Shown: in pieces, positions 36,308-44,114 of the stretch
Layout of the letters: each line of letters begins with the position of its first letter
Position numbering within the stretch: the first letter of the stretch is position 1
Source: Paenibacillus aquistagni
GTDB taxonomy: Bacteria > Bacillota > Bacilli > Paenibacillales > Paenibacillaceae
Direction of reading: 5' to 3'
Length of the DNA stretch: 64,000 nucleotides
Assembly: GCF_900177815.1 (NCBI RefSeq)
Contig: NZ_FXAZ01000001.1
Coordinates: 1,788,301-1,852,300 of the forward strand
Notes under the pieces: generated by a model
What the model saw: the letters and a program-made list of their open reading frames with translations, nothing else
What the model was told of the DNA's origin: nothing
The model's database searches: none
Position numbers and translations under genes: made by a program

Positions 36308-36321
36308 TGTATGCGCTTACA
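36308..36321 (-). promoter_or_regulatory. cre-like site upstream of the PL8 lyase gene
   Basis: TGTATGCGCTTACA fits the CcpA operator consensus with one mismatch and is nearly palindromic. It lies 18 bases before the start codon, within the leader or promoter, so CcpA would repress by roadblock or occlusion. Confidence 0.45.
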
Positions 36322-36772
36322 ATTTGAGGTTGCTGTACTCTTTCTCATGCTCGTACCCCTTGCCACTACCTCGTTTTTGCTAAAACCGATGTCCCCTTGT
36401 TCAATATGATTGGTCACATCCCCCCTCTATTAGAATCTGCTTGTAATAGACAAAATAGATCATGAGATGAGCAGATGAGGTCTTTAAGATGGATAATAGA
36501 ATAGAACGGAAATGAAATAAAAAGAATGATCAACGAATGGAATCGATGAAGTGGCTAGAAGCAGCCAGGATTCAGCCCAGGAATATTGGAATGGCAAAAA
36601 AGCGAGCGGCGTTCGAAGTTCGGATGCGCGTTAGCTTAAAAATTGTCGATTGAAGGAACAGAAGCAAAAAAGAAGTGCTCCTTTACTTGAAGATTTGCGC
36701 TTCCCAGCCTTTTTTCCTGCTTGATCCTACAATTGTCCAGATATTCACAACATTTGTACCACCTGCATGCAT
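36322..36772. other. Intergenic region upstream of the PL8 gene, no gene seen
   Basis: About 450 bases. It must hold the PL8 promoter, but no convincing -35/-10 pair was found. No coding region, RNA gene or repeat was recognised. Confidence 0.4.
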
Positions 36773-36811
36773 AAAAAAGCAAACCACACAAATTTAGTGC
36801 GGTTTGCTTTT
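36773..36811 (-). terminator. Terminator of the exopolysaccharide operon
   Basis: AAAAGCAAACC and GGTTTGCTTTT form the stem; on the minus strand a T-run follows. It lies 30 bases after the GH18 stop. Confidence 0.85.
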
Positions 36812-36840
36812 AGACCCAACGCATAACCAAGGAATGGTGT

Positions 36841-37989
36841 TTATTCTGCTTCTTGATCTCCGATAATCTGCTTGGATAGATATGAGATGATGCCATCCTC
36901 CGCATCCTTATGGTATTCCCATACCATGACGCCGCCAAGCTCATGATTGCGAATATAATCCACCTTCGCCTTAAGCGCTTCTTTGTCCTCATAGCTGATA
37001 AACATATTGCCGTCATAGAGGAAGGCTGCCTTGGCTTTATCATCAAAGTAACGCTTGAATCCTTTTTTGTTCAAATACTTGGCTTCAATCTCCTTGTAAG
37101 TGAGATCCACCTTATCAATATCGACTGGCTTGCCTGGAGAGAACGGATTGCCATCCTTCATCTTCACATCTTTCCAAGCATACGAATAAGATGGGACGCC
37201 CAGCAGAATCTTCTTGCTCTCTACACCGTGCTTAAGGAAGCCCTGAATGACTTGATCCACGCTGTGCTCCGAATGATTATGCTTATCAATATACAAATTA
37301 GCATTATACCCTGTCATAGGCGACCATTTGCCTGTAAGATCATATGACATGACATTCACATAATCCGCATACTTCATCACTTCATCCAGTTCGACGAGAT
37401 CAAAGTACCAATCTTGCGCGCCAGCTGCAAACGTCAGCAGATAGCCTCTATTTTGATGCGGAAGCATATTCAGTTTCTCCCGAAGCTCTCTCATAAGACT
37501 GGTGAAGTTCTTCGTATCTTCTGGGCGCGACTTCTGCGTTCCCCACGCATCATGCGCAGGATATTCCCAATCAATATCTACGCCGTCAAGATCCAATTCC
37601 TTAACCGTGTTCATGATATTCTCGGTAAACAGATAGCGATTGCCGTCCAATGTCGCATCGGAGAAGCCGTCTACCCCGTATCCCCCGACCGCAAGCACAA
37701 ACTTCGTGCGCTTGTTCGCTTCCGTCATCTTCTTGATATTTGCACGGATGAGCTCATCGGTTCCCTTGTCTTTGTCAAACACGATATCCGTTCCGTCAAT
37801 CTTGGCAAAGGCTAAGAGCGCAATATCCACATTCTTCTCATCGAGCTTCACATCGTCCGGATCGCGCCACGCCTCGACATAGACTGCGGTAACCGGACGC
37901 TCCTCCGCACTTGCAATTTGATAATAATATAATCCCATGCCGCCAATCAGAAACAATACAATCAGCTTCGTATATAGACTTATTTTCAT
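36841..37989 (-). CDS. Membrane-anchored GH18 glycoside hydrolase
   Basis: A 382-residue protein. An N-terminal hydrophobic anchor (about 5-27, KLIVLFLIGGMGLYYYQIAS) precedes a single GH18 barrel. The catalytic signature DLDGVDIDWEYP is complete near residue 145 with the proton-donor Glu, and YVNVMSYDLTG near 215 and GGVMVWEYHKD near 355 are the usual later barrel strands. Family members cut N-acetylglucosamine-containing polymers. It is the last gene of an operon with a PgaC/IcaA-like synthase and an acyltransferase, 4 bases apart, so it probably trims or releases the polymer they make. The start at 37989 has GAGGG seven bases upstream. Confidence 0.87.
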   Translation of the reverse strand: MKISLYTKLIVLFLIGGMGLYYYQIASAEERPVTAVYVEAWRDPDDVKLDEKNVDIALLAFAKIDGTDIVFDKDKGTDELIRANIKKMTEANKRTKFVLAVGGYGVDGFSDATLDGNRYLFTENIMNTVKELDLDGVDIDWEYPAHDAWGTQKSRPEDTKNFTSLMRELREKLNMLPHQNRGYLLTFAAGAQDWYFDLVELDEVMKYADYVNVMSYDLTGKWSPMTGYNANLYIDKHNHSEHSVDQVIQGFLKHGVESKKILLGVPSYSYAWKDVKMKDGNPFSPGKPVDIDKVDLTYKEIEAKYLNKKGFKRYFDDKAKAAFLYDGNMFISYEDKEALKAKVDYIRNHELGGVMVWEYHKDAEDGIISYLSKQIIGDQEAE

Positions 37990-37993
37990 CGTT

Positions 37994-39094
37994 CTACCCT
38001 CTTCCGCCAAATAGAATACGTGTCATGACCTTGCTCAACTGCAGCACCTTCACCGAAATATAACTCACAATCAAAACGGCAAAGATATTGATCAACAAAT
38101 GCAAAGACGTATCCCAGAAGGCGCCCTGCGTGCTAATCCGCTGAGCAACGATAATTTCGACGAGAAGATGGATCAGATAGATGCTGAAGCTCGCTTTGGA
38201 TACAGACCCGATCATCTTCTTCACTTTGTAATTGATCGCAGATTGGAAGTGAGGTTCCTTCTCCTGGAAGTATAGGAACAATCCGATCGCCATGAAGAAG
38301 GTTGTAAGCGAGTAGTTGCCGTAGAACATCTCATCGAGCACACCATCCTGCATGGACACAAAATATGTCGCAATGGGTGTGAGGAAGAATGAGATGATCC
38401 CTAGATTGAAAAAGAGATTGCGTGCTTTCAATGATATTTCATAATTATACAAGTAATAGCCTAGCACAAAGTAGCCTAAGTACCCTGTGAAAAATGGAAT
38501 GTTCAGAATGGGCATATAAAAATAGTTCCCAGTCAACTGGAATACGGTATCCGTCACAAACCGATAACCAATGCTAACGATAAACCACATGATTAAAAAG
38601 TATCGAATATCCTTTTCCTCACATGCCTTTACCATTTTCGATACGAGAGGTACCGTCATGTAGATTGCAATAATCGCATACAAAAACCATAGATGCACAT
38701 AGTTACGATCCACAAGCAGGTTATAGCCAAATACCTTCAGAAACTCTAATACACCGATATTGCTCTTAAGTACAACATATTGGTTATATAAAGCGTAGAT
38801 CAATGACCAGCTGACCAATGGAATGACCAACGGCAAGACGCGCTTAAGATAGAATTCTCGGTACGAAGTAATCTTCACTCGTAGAATCATGGCTCCGCTA
38901 ATCATAAAGAAGACAGGAACCGCAAATCTTGCGATGGAGTTCAAAATGTTGTTAACCCACCAAGATGCCGAATCAAAATCATTTGTACGGGTCAATAGAT
39001 CCGCTGTGATATGAAGAATAACGACGGCAACAATAGAGAGCACACGTAATAAATCGATGTAAATGATGCGATTGTTTTTGAAGATGCTGTTCAT
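37994..39094 (-). CDS. Acyltransferase 3 family membrane protein, IcaC-like
   Basis: A 366-residue protein with about ten membrane helices. The start IIYIDLLRVLSIVAVVILHI is the family signature with the catalytic His near residue 23, followed by RFAVPVFFMISGAMIL near 55. In the staphylococcal ica operon the IcaC member succinylates or exports poly-N-acetylglucosamine. Here the gene stands between the glycosyltransferase and GH18 genes, 19 and 4 bases from its neighbours, which fits O-acylation of the same polymer. Confidence 0.87.
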   Translation of the reverse strand: MNSIFKNNRIIYIDLLRVLSIVAVVILHITADLLTRTNDFDSASWWVNNILNSIARFAVPVFFMISGAMILRVKITSYREFYLKRVLPLVIPLVSWSLIYALYNQYVVLKSNIGVLEFLKVFGYNLLVDRNYVHLWFLYAIIAIYMTVPLVSKMVKACEEKDIRYFLIMWFIVSIGYRFVTDTVFQLTGNYFYMPILNIPFFTGYLGYFVLGYYLYNYEISLKARNLFFNLGIISFFLTPIATYFVSMQDGVLDEMFYGNYSLTTFFMAIGLFLYFQEKEPHFQSAINYKVKKMIGSVSKASFSIYLIHLLVEIIVAQRISTQGAFWDTSLHLLINIFAVLIVSYISVKVLQLSKVMTRILFGGRG

Positions 39095-39113
39095 TATGGC
39101 CTCCAGTATGACT

Positions 39114-40466
39114 TTATTGTGAGCTTGCAGCCGTTTGCTGACTGATCGAAGCGGTTCCCTTCCGTTCTATGAATCCCCAGCTCTCATCGGTATCGAAATA
39201 CTTGAATGTCCCTACAATGTTGATATACAGCAATATATTTCGATAAGTGAGCAGCTCATATTGGCTGAACAAGAACAGCCTTAACCTATCGATAAGGGAG
39301 TAGCGGCTTCCGTATTTCTGCGTCAAATAAATCGCAAGGATAATTTGAAGAGCATTTATGAGGAGTGTAATGATGAGTAATATCATGACACGCAAGAGGT
39401 TGTCACCACTGATCAGTGCATTTGCAACGTAGAAAATCATAGTGAAGGCGGTTAGCGTTCCTAAAATAAAGCCATCGATGGCAAAGAAGAGGCTGATTCC
39501 TACGCTGAACTGCTGCGATAGCTTGGACCAATACAGCAAAATGCAATCCACAAACGCTTTTTGCCAGCGGATCCGCTGTTTATAGAAATTTTTCAAATTC
39601 TCTGGGCATTCGGTGTAGCATACGGCTTCAGGAGCATATACAAGCTTCTGCTTCAGCTTGTTCTCTCGAATGTACTTGTGAATCTTAAGCGTAATGTCGA
39701 TGTCTTCGCCAACCGTTGAACGGAAGCCTCCTGTTTTGTACATAATATCCCGCTTAAAGGCTCCAAACGCTCCCGAGATTACCACAATGGAATTGAAGAA
39801 GGATTGGGTTAGTTTGCGTACATAAAAACCATGCATATAATTTAGAATTTGGCTTTTGACAAGACCAGGTCCTTTGAATTTCTCAATGACACGACCCTCC
39901 TCATCCCGCTCTGCACCTTGTACAATCTTCACTGTCCCGCCAAGCGCAATAATCTTGTCATCATGGAAGTATTGGCTGACATATTTAAGTGAATTGCGCT
40001 CCAGCATGCTGTCGGCATCCAAGGTCACCACGATATCGCCGACTGCATAATCAATACCAGCGTTCAAAGAGTCTGCCTTGCCTCCGTTGACCTTATCGAT
40101 AACAAAAAAGTGAGGATGAACCTTTGACTGGTACAGCTGCTTAACGGTCTTGTACTGCAGGGAGTTGGCCGGGGTTCTAGAGATCGGCTCAAGCTCTAAC
40201 AGCTCTTGTAGACGCTCCAGCGTATTGTCTTTGGAACCGTCATTGATGAACATAATCTCATGCTGCTGATAGTTAACCTCCAGCATCGCTTGAATACAGT
40301 TCTCAATCGTGCGTTCCTCATTGTAGGCAGGTACCAGGACCGAGGTCGTATGTTCTGCCAAATCTTCTTGCAGCGGTTTAACTTTGCTGGCTAATAAAGG
40401 CACGATGGTGTACAGGATCTGGAAGATGAAGTACACGCCAGTCGTTAAATACAGAAAAATATACAT
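39114..40466 (-). CDS. Glycosyltransferase family 2 synthase, PgaC/IcaA-like
   Basis: A 450-residue processive membrane glycosyltransferase. One helix at the N-terminus is followed by a GT2 domain with SVLVPAYNEERTIENCIQA near residue 45, DADSMLE (substrate Asp) near 150, EDIDITLKIHKY (base) near 255 and QRIRWQKAFVD near 295, then three to four C-terminal helices. This is the synthase layout of poly-beta-1,6-N-acetylglucosamine and hyaluronan-type polymers. The start at 40466 is fixed by AAGGAGAG just upstream; the open frame 69 bases longer has no site. It is the first gene of the operon. Confidence 0.9.
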   Translation of the reverse strand: MYIFLYLTTGVYFIFQILYTIVPLLASKVKPLQEDLAEHTTSVLVPAYNEERTIENCIQAMLEVNYQQHEIMFINDGSKDNTLERLQELLELEPISRTPANSLQYKTVKQLYQSKVHPHFFVIDKVNGGKADSLNAGIDYAVGDIVVTLDADSMLERNSLKYVSQYFHDDKIIALGGTVKIVQGAERDEEGRVIEKFKGPGLVKSQILNYMHGFYVRKLTQSFFNSIVVISGAFGAFKRDIMYKTGGFRSTVGEDIDITLKIHKYIRENKLKQKLVYAPEAVCYTECPENLKNFYKQRIRWQKAFVDCILLYWSKLSQQFSVGISLFFAIDGFILGTLTAFTMIFYVANALISGDNLLRVMILLIITLLINALQIILAIYLTQKYGSRYSLIDRLRLFLFSQYELLTYRNILLYINIVGTFKYFDTDESWGFIERKGTASISQQTAASSQ

Positions 40467-40863
40467 GTTTTCTCTCCTTTCTCTCTCTACATGTGAAAAC
40501 ACTCCTGGTACTACTAGGTATAGGCCTGATGTCATTCTTCAAGATGTCAAAGTCACCTATGAGGAATGAAGAGGTTCGCTTCATCATGAGGATGAACAAC
40601 GAGGTACAGTATTCGCACCTTCTTTCATGGTTGGGATGATTTAGGAAAAAAACTCTATGATTAAATTATCTTACATTCTATAAATTAGTAAAATGCCCAG
40701 TCATTATAAGTAACCGATTACATCTTTCATTTTCTTCTTTTTTCTCTCTTTTCCATTATATTTCTCTCATATCACAATTTATTACATCCTATGACATAAT
40801 TATGAAGATGTTGTGAAGATCTGTAGTTCGTGAAGAAAATTACCGAATTCTCATATAAATCAA
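40467..40863. other. Long AT-rich leader/promoter region of the exopolysaccharide operon
   Basis: About 400 bases with no gene. On the minus strand TATAAT-like boxes occur near 40690-40770, without convincing -35 partners, and a small hairpin TTCATC...GATGAA lies near 40570-40590. A long leader could allow post-transcriptional control, but no known c-di-GMP riboswitch pattern was found. Confidence 0.4.
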
Positions 40864-40894
40864 GAGCCTCCCCCGAAATAATCGGAAGAGGCTC
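40864..40894 (-). terminator. Hairpin downstream of the SDR pseudogene
   Basis: GAGCCTC and GAGGCTC form an outer stem, CCGA and TCGG an inner one. A modest T-rich tail (TTGATTTATAT) follows on the minus strand. Confidence 0.65.
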
Positions 40895-40966
40895 CTGATA
40901 GATTATAGTTAAACGATCTAAATTTATTCATATTTTATACAGTTAATATGCAATTATGGAAAACAT

Positions 40967-41576
40967 TACTTCGCCGCATATCCACCGTCGATAGGCAACT
41001 CTACCCCTGTGATATAGGAGACTCATCCGAAGCTAAGAACAGTACGGCATTTGCAATGTCTTCTGCAAGACCTAGCCGAGGCAGCGGTGTTTGGGAGAGA
41101 AACCACTGTCTCATGTCAGGATCTTCCATCGACTTGATGCTCATCGGTGTCTTGATATAGCCCGGATGAATCGAGTTCGCTCGTATATTATGCTTGGCAA
41201 AATCAACGGCGGTTGCTTTGGTCAGCATTCGAACAGCGCCCTTGCTCGCGGTATAAGCTCCGGCACCGCTTCCTCCAGTCAGACCAGCAATGGAGGAGAT
41301 GTTGACAATGGACCCTCCACCGCTATTGATCATGTGGGGGATAACTGCTTTTTGACCCAAAAAGACCCCTGTTAAATTAATCGACATGACTTTATTCCAT
41401 AGCTCAAGAGAAGCTTCTAGGAATGGAACCTCACTAGAGATCCCCGCATTATTGACTAGAATATCTATCTTGCCATACTCGTTTATCGCTGCATCGACAA
41501 CGCTTGTCCAATCTTCCTCAGAAGCAACATCATGGCAAAGCCCAATAGCAGACCCGCCGTTATCTACGAAATCGGT
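40967..41576 (-). pseudogene. SDR family oxidoreductase, 5' truncated and frameshifted
   Basis: A classical short-chain dehydrogenase is readable from ...VVDAAINEYGKIDILVNNAG through SIVNISSIAGLTGG, the catalytic AYTASKGAV and NSIHPGYIKTPM. Near 41023 one base is missing: the frame stops after DESPISQG, while the next frame gives the normal family ending SYITGVELPIDGGYAAK. Upstream the frame meets a stop at 41577-41579, so the N-terminal Rossmann TGxxxGxG part is gone. The gene is broken at both ends. A hairpin at 40864-40894 was its terminator. Confidence 0.85.
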
Positions 41577-41636
41577 TTATCGACCAAAAGAAAGCTGGTT
41601 TTTGTCTATGACGTAACTTGTAAATGTTATGATAAA

Positions 41637-41665
41637 AAAGACTGCTATCCTTGATAGCAGTCTTT
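41637..41665 (-). terminator. Intrinsic terminator of the GNAT gene at 41694
   Basis: AAAGACTGCTATC and GATAGCAGTCTTT form a 13-bp stem with a three-base loop; six T follow on the minus strand. Confidence 0.92.
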
Positions 41666-41693
41666 CACCTGAAAAAGCGCGTTTATTCCATTA

Positions 41694-42254
41694 TTAAGAT
41701 ACAGGCTTAACCATATGGTCATAGTCATCATTCGCGATGGTCAGCACCAAGCCATCTGCGTGATATCCTTGGGCTTCATACAGCCTTCTCGCTTTTTCAT
41801 TTGCTACATCGACCAGCAATGCTGCCCGCTGCAGCCCTCTCTTCACGGCCTCCTGTTCAAATGCGGCCATAAGATGCTTCGCGATACCTCGGCCTCGATA
41901 CTTGGCGTCAACGGCCAGCGAATCCAGGTAGAACTCACCGCGCTGAGATTCCTTGATCAGTTGGACAGGATGCCCATGCACCTTGGATAATCGCTCCTCA
42001 AGCGGTGCATCCAACATATGAACCTCCGAGCCGTCGTAAAAGAGAGCAAAGCCCGCCACCTCATGGTGCTCTTCCCATACGATGCAGTGGGTGTAGCTAA
42101 GGCGGTTGCCTGCCGCCTTAAAATATTCAGCCAGCACTTTCTTCGTATATTCCACATCGTCCGTGCCGGACAAATCATGAGCAATATTACCAATGGCTTC
42201 TAGCATTAAAGGGATCACAGCATGGCTATCCTCAGGTCGTGCTGTACGTATCAT
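41694..42254 (-). CDS. GNAT family N-acetyltransferase
   Basis: A 186-residue acetyltransferase. The acetyl-CoA motif DAKYRGRGIAKHLMAAFEQ is near residue 115-135, preceded by the beta strand FYLDSLAV and followed by ALLVDVANEKARRLYEAQGY (motif B) near 145-165. The substrate is unknown. The ATG has AGGAGG at good distance. Its own terminator follows, so it is monocistronic. Confidence 0.87.
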   Translation of the reverse strand: MIRTARPEDSHAVIPLMLEAIGNIAHDLSGTDDVEYTKKVLAEYFKAAGNRLSYTHCIVWEEHHEVAGFALFYDGSEVHMLDAPLEERLSKVHGHPVQLIKESQRGEFYLDSLAVDAKYRGRGIAKHLMAAFEQEAVKRGLQRAALLVDVANEKARRLYEAQGYHADGLVLTIANDDYDHMVKPVS

Positions 42255-42388
42255 TATGTTTCCTCCTGGCCGTGATGAACACGCAATCCTATGTTTAAAT
42301 TTGCATCTGACGCTAATACCTGTCGAATGATGCCCATCTATTCATCCTATCATATTTGTTTGCTTTTTAAGAAAATGTCACACGTTTG

Positions 42389-42417
42389 TTGACAATTGTT
42401 TGCTATTTAGATAAAAT
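42389..42417 (+). promoter_or_regulatory. Sigma-A promoter of the first tetR gene
   Basis: TTGACA (42389-42394), 17-base spacer, TAAAAT (42412-42417). It is a near-consensus promoter directly upstream of a palindromic operator. Confidence 0.8.
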
Positions 42418-42418
42418 G

Positions 42419-42435
42419 AATGACAATCAGTCATT
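42419..42435. promoter_or_regulatory. TetR operator copy 1 (autoregulation)
   Basis: AATGAC-AATCA-GTCATT, perfect 6-bp arms with a 5-base spacer. It starts two bases after the -10 box and covers the transcription start. The same AATGAC-N5-GTCATT occurs once more nearby, before the SMR genes. Confidence 0.75.
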
Positions 42436-42462
42436 TTGTTGTTGAGCAAAGGAGGGATTACC

Positions 42463-43044
42463 ATCGAAGACAAGAAGGAACGAATCGTCCGCGCAGCAAT
42501 TGATGTACTGTGCAGCAAAGGGCTTGAGAAGACCAAAGTGTCTGACATTGTTAAGGGAGCAGGGATTGCGCAAGGCACCTTCTATCTATATTTCCCTTCC
42601 AAGCTTGCCGTCATGCCATCCATCGCAGAAGTTATGGTTCATAAAATACTCGATGCCCTTCATCAGTCCGTTAATCTAAACGCATCGATCGAAGTTCAGC
42701 TTCGCTCTTTTATTGGAACCGTGTTTACGCTTCATCAAGAGAATCGCGAGCAGCTTGCTCTGTTATATGCTGGGTTAGCCTCAAGTGAATACTTAAAAGA
42801 ATGGGAAGCCATCTATGCCCCTTATTATCGTTGGGTCACCGAAATGCTGAACACTGCCCAGTCTGCTGGTCATATACGCGACTCTCTGAATACAGGCCGA
42901 ACAGCAAGGCTTGTTATTGGTGCGATAGAATCAGCAGCCGAGCAAGTATTTTTGTTCGATCAAGCGGATGAAGGAGAAATTGAAGCACAAGCAGAGGAAG
43001 TATACGCCTTTGTTGCTCATGCGCTTGGGATTAAGGTCCTGTAG
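42463..43044 (+). CDS. TetR-family repressor of the SMR efflux pair
   Basis: About 193 residues. The N-terminal helix-turn-helix (about 8-55: KERIVRAAIDVLCSKGLEKT, VSDIVKGAGIAQGTFYLYF) is typical of TetR; the C-terminal part is the ligand-binding bundle. It is followed by two SMR-type efflux genes sharing its operator, so it likely senses a pump substrate. The start is odd: the strong AAAGGAGGG site points to 42457 (ATT) or 42463 (ATC), neither a normal start codon, while the only usual ones are TTG codons at 42436-42442 with no site. An ATG mutated to ATC at 42463 would explain this. Confidence 0.85.
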   Translation: MEDKKERIVRAAIDVLCSKGLEKTKVSDIVKGAGIAQGTFYLYFPSKLAVMPSIAEVMVHKILDALHQSVNLNASIEVQLRSFIGTVFTLHQENREQLALLYAGLASSEYLKEWEAIYAPYYRWVTEMLNTAQSAGHIRDSLNTGRTARLVIGAIESAAEQVFLFDQADEGEIEAQAEEVYAFVAHALGIKVL

Positions 43045-43062
43045 ATGGAGGACCTGTTTTTT
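43034..43062 (+). terminator. Terminator overlapping the tetR stop codon
   Basis: AGGTCCT (43034-43040) and AGGACCT (43049-43055) flank an eight-base loop that contains the stop; six T follow. It separates tetR from the SMR genes, which therefore need their own promoter. Confidence 0.85.
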
Positions 43063-43070
43063 CGGCCCAA

Positions 43071-43087
43071 AATGACTGAATGTCATT
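43071..43087. promoter_or_regulatory. TetR operator copy 2, before the SMR genes
   Basis: AATGAC-TGAAT-GTCATT, the same arms and spacing as copy 1. It fills the 17 bases before a possible -10 (CATAAT, 43088-43093). A good -35 is not visible. Confidence 0.75.
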
Positions 43088-43110
43088 CATAATAGTTAGG
43101 AGTGAAAATC

Positions 43111-43464
43111 ATGAATCGTTCTTGGTTGTACGTCGTACTCACCTGCTTGTTCGAGCTGCTGTGGGTATATGGCTTCAATGTGGCCAACAGCTGGTGGCAC
43201 TGGGTCATTATTGTAGGCATTATTGCTGTCGACTTTCATTTCTTGGCAAAGGCTTGTGAGAACCTGCCAACGGGTACGGTCTATGCCATCTTCGCAGGGG
43301 CGGGTACTGTTGGCACCGCATTGATGGATGTATGGTTGTTCAATGAAAGCCTAAGTGCTGCAAAAATGGGGTTTATGATCATTCTCATCGCAGGTGTGAT
43401 TGGCCTTAAATTGGCGGATCAAGCCGCAGAAGCTAGACAAAAAGAGCAAGGAGCTGCATCATAA
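43111..43464 (+). CDS. SMR-family efflux subunit, YkkC-like
   Basis: A 117-residue small multidrug resistance protein with four helices. The essential membrane Glu is in LTCLFELLWVYGFN near residue 15, and GTVYAIFAGAGTVGTALMD near 55-72 and WLFNESLS near 75 are family motifs. A short charged tail follows. Paired subunits like YkkC/YkkD form a heteromeric drug or guanidinium-type exporter. The ATG has AGGAG eight bases upstream. The stop overlaps the next start (TAATG), so the two are translationally coupled. Confidence 0.9.
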   Translation: MNRSWLYVVLTCLFELLWVYGFNVANSWWHWVIIVGIIAVDFHFLAKACENLPTGTVYAIFAGAGTVGTALMDVWLFNESLSAAKMGFMIILIAGVIGLKLADQAAEARQKEQGAAS

Positions 43465-43778
43465 TGGGTTGGTTATTTGTATTTATTGCTGCTATCTGTG
43501 AGATGGTCGGTGTTGTCGGGCTCAAAAAATACTCTCAGAACAAATCATTAAAGAACGGGACTGTCTTCTTAGGCGGATTCGGCGTATCCTTTGCTATGCT
43601 TTATACCTCGTTTCATTATCTTCAAGTCAGCGTCGCTTATGCTGTATGGGTGGGGATTGGCACCGCAGGAGCCGTTCTGATCAATATGTTTTTCTTTGGG
43701 GAAGGGAAAAGCACAGCACGAATTATCAGTCTCTTGGCCATCATTATTGGCGTGACGGGACTCAAAGCGTTATCATGA
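43464..43778 (+). CDS. SMR-family efflux subunit, YkkD-like
   Basis: A 104-residue four-helix partner of the preceding subunit. The conserved Glu is in FIAAICEMVGVVGLKKYS near residue 13, and SVAYAVWVGIGTAGAVL near 55-70 and FFGEGKS near 77 are the SMR signatures. It is coupled by a one-base overlap to the upstream gene. Regulation by the adjacent TetR protein is likely through the operator at 43071-43087. No guanidine riboswitch, usual before other ykkCD genes, is present. Confidence 0.9.
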   Translation: MGWLFVFIAAICEMVGVVGLKKYSQNKSLKNGTVFLGGFGVSFAMLYTSFHYLQVSVAYAVWVGIGTAGAVLINMFFFGEGKSTARIISLLAIIIGVTGLKALS

Positions 43779-43854
43779 TGAACGCGCTCCCTTCTTCTTA
43801 TCACAACCAGCAAGTTCAAACTGACGCCTTAACTAGAGGCGATTATACAAGAAT

Positions 43855-43897
43855 AAGGCGGTCTCTCTCACCTGTAGAGGTTTGAGGGGACCGCCTT
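43855..43897. terminator. Hairpin after the SMR genes
   Basis: AAGGCGGTC and GACCGCCTT pair perfectly around a 25-base partly structured loop. The T-run is weak (GTTGTG). Confidence 0.75.
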
Positions 43898-44114
43898 GTT
43901 GTGTTAACCAGACGCATTCCATGAATGGCAGGAAGCAATTGGCTTAAATGAATTCCTAGCTACCATCTAGAATCTGATCGCTGTTGTTTGAACACTTTAA
44001 GATAAGCTCTAGCTGTACACGTTAAAATGTTTAAACAAAGGCGAGCCTCACTGTCTAGATCCCTCATTCAGCCTACAATCTATATGCTTTTGGTCCCATT
44101 GGATCGTTCAATAA
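43898..44114. other. Intergenic stretch with no feature recognised
   Basis: This lies between the SMR terminator and the end of the rsmF gene. No credible gene or regulatory site was seen. Confidence 0.4.

Noticed and set aside
40467..40860. c-di-GMP riboswitch in the exopolysaccharide leader
   Set aside because: Neither class I nor class II conserved bases could be found; only small unrelated hairpins are present.
43045..43110. Guanidine (ykkC) riboswitch before the SMR pair
   Set aside because: The 66-base gap is too short for the aptamer and is filled by a terminator and a TetR operator.
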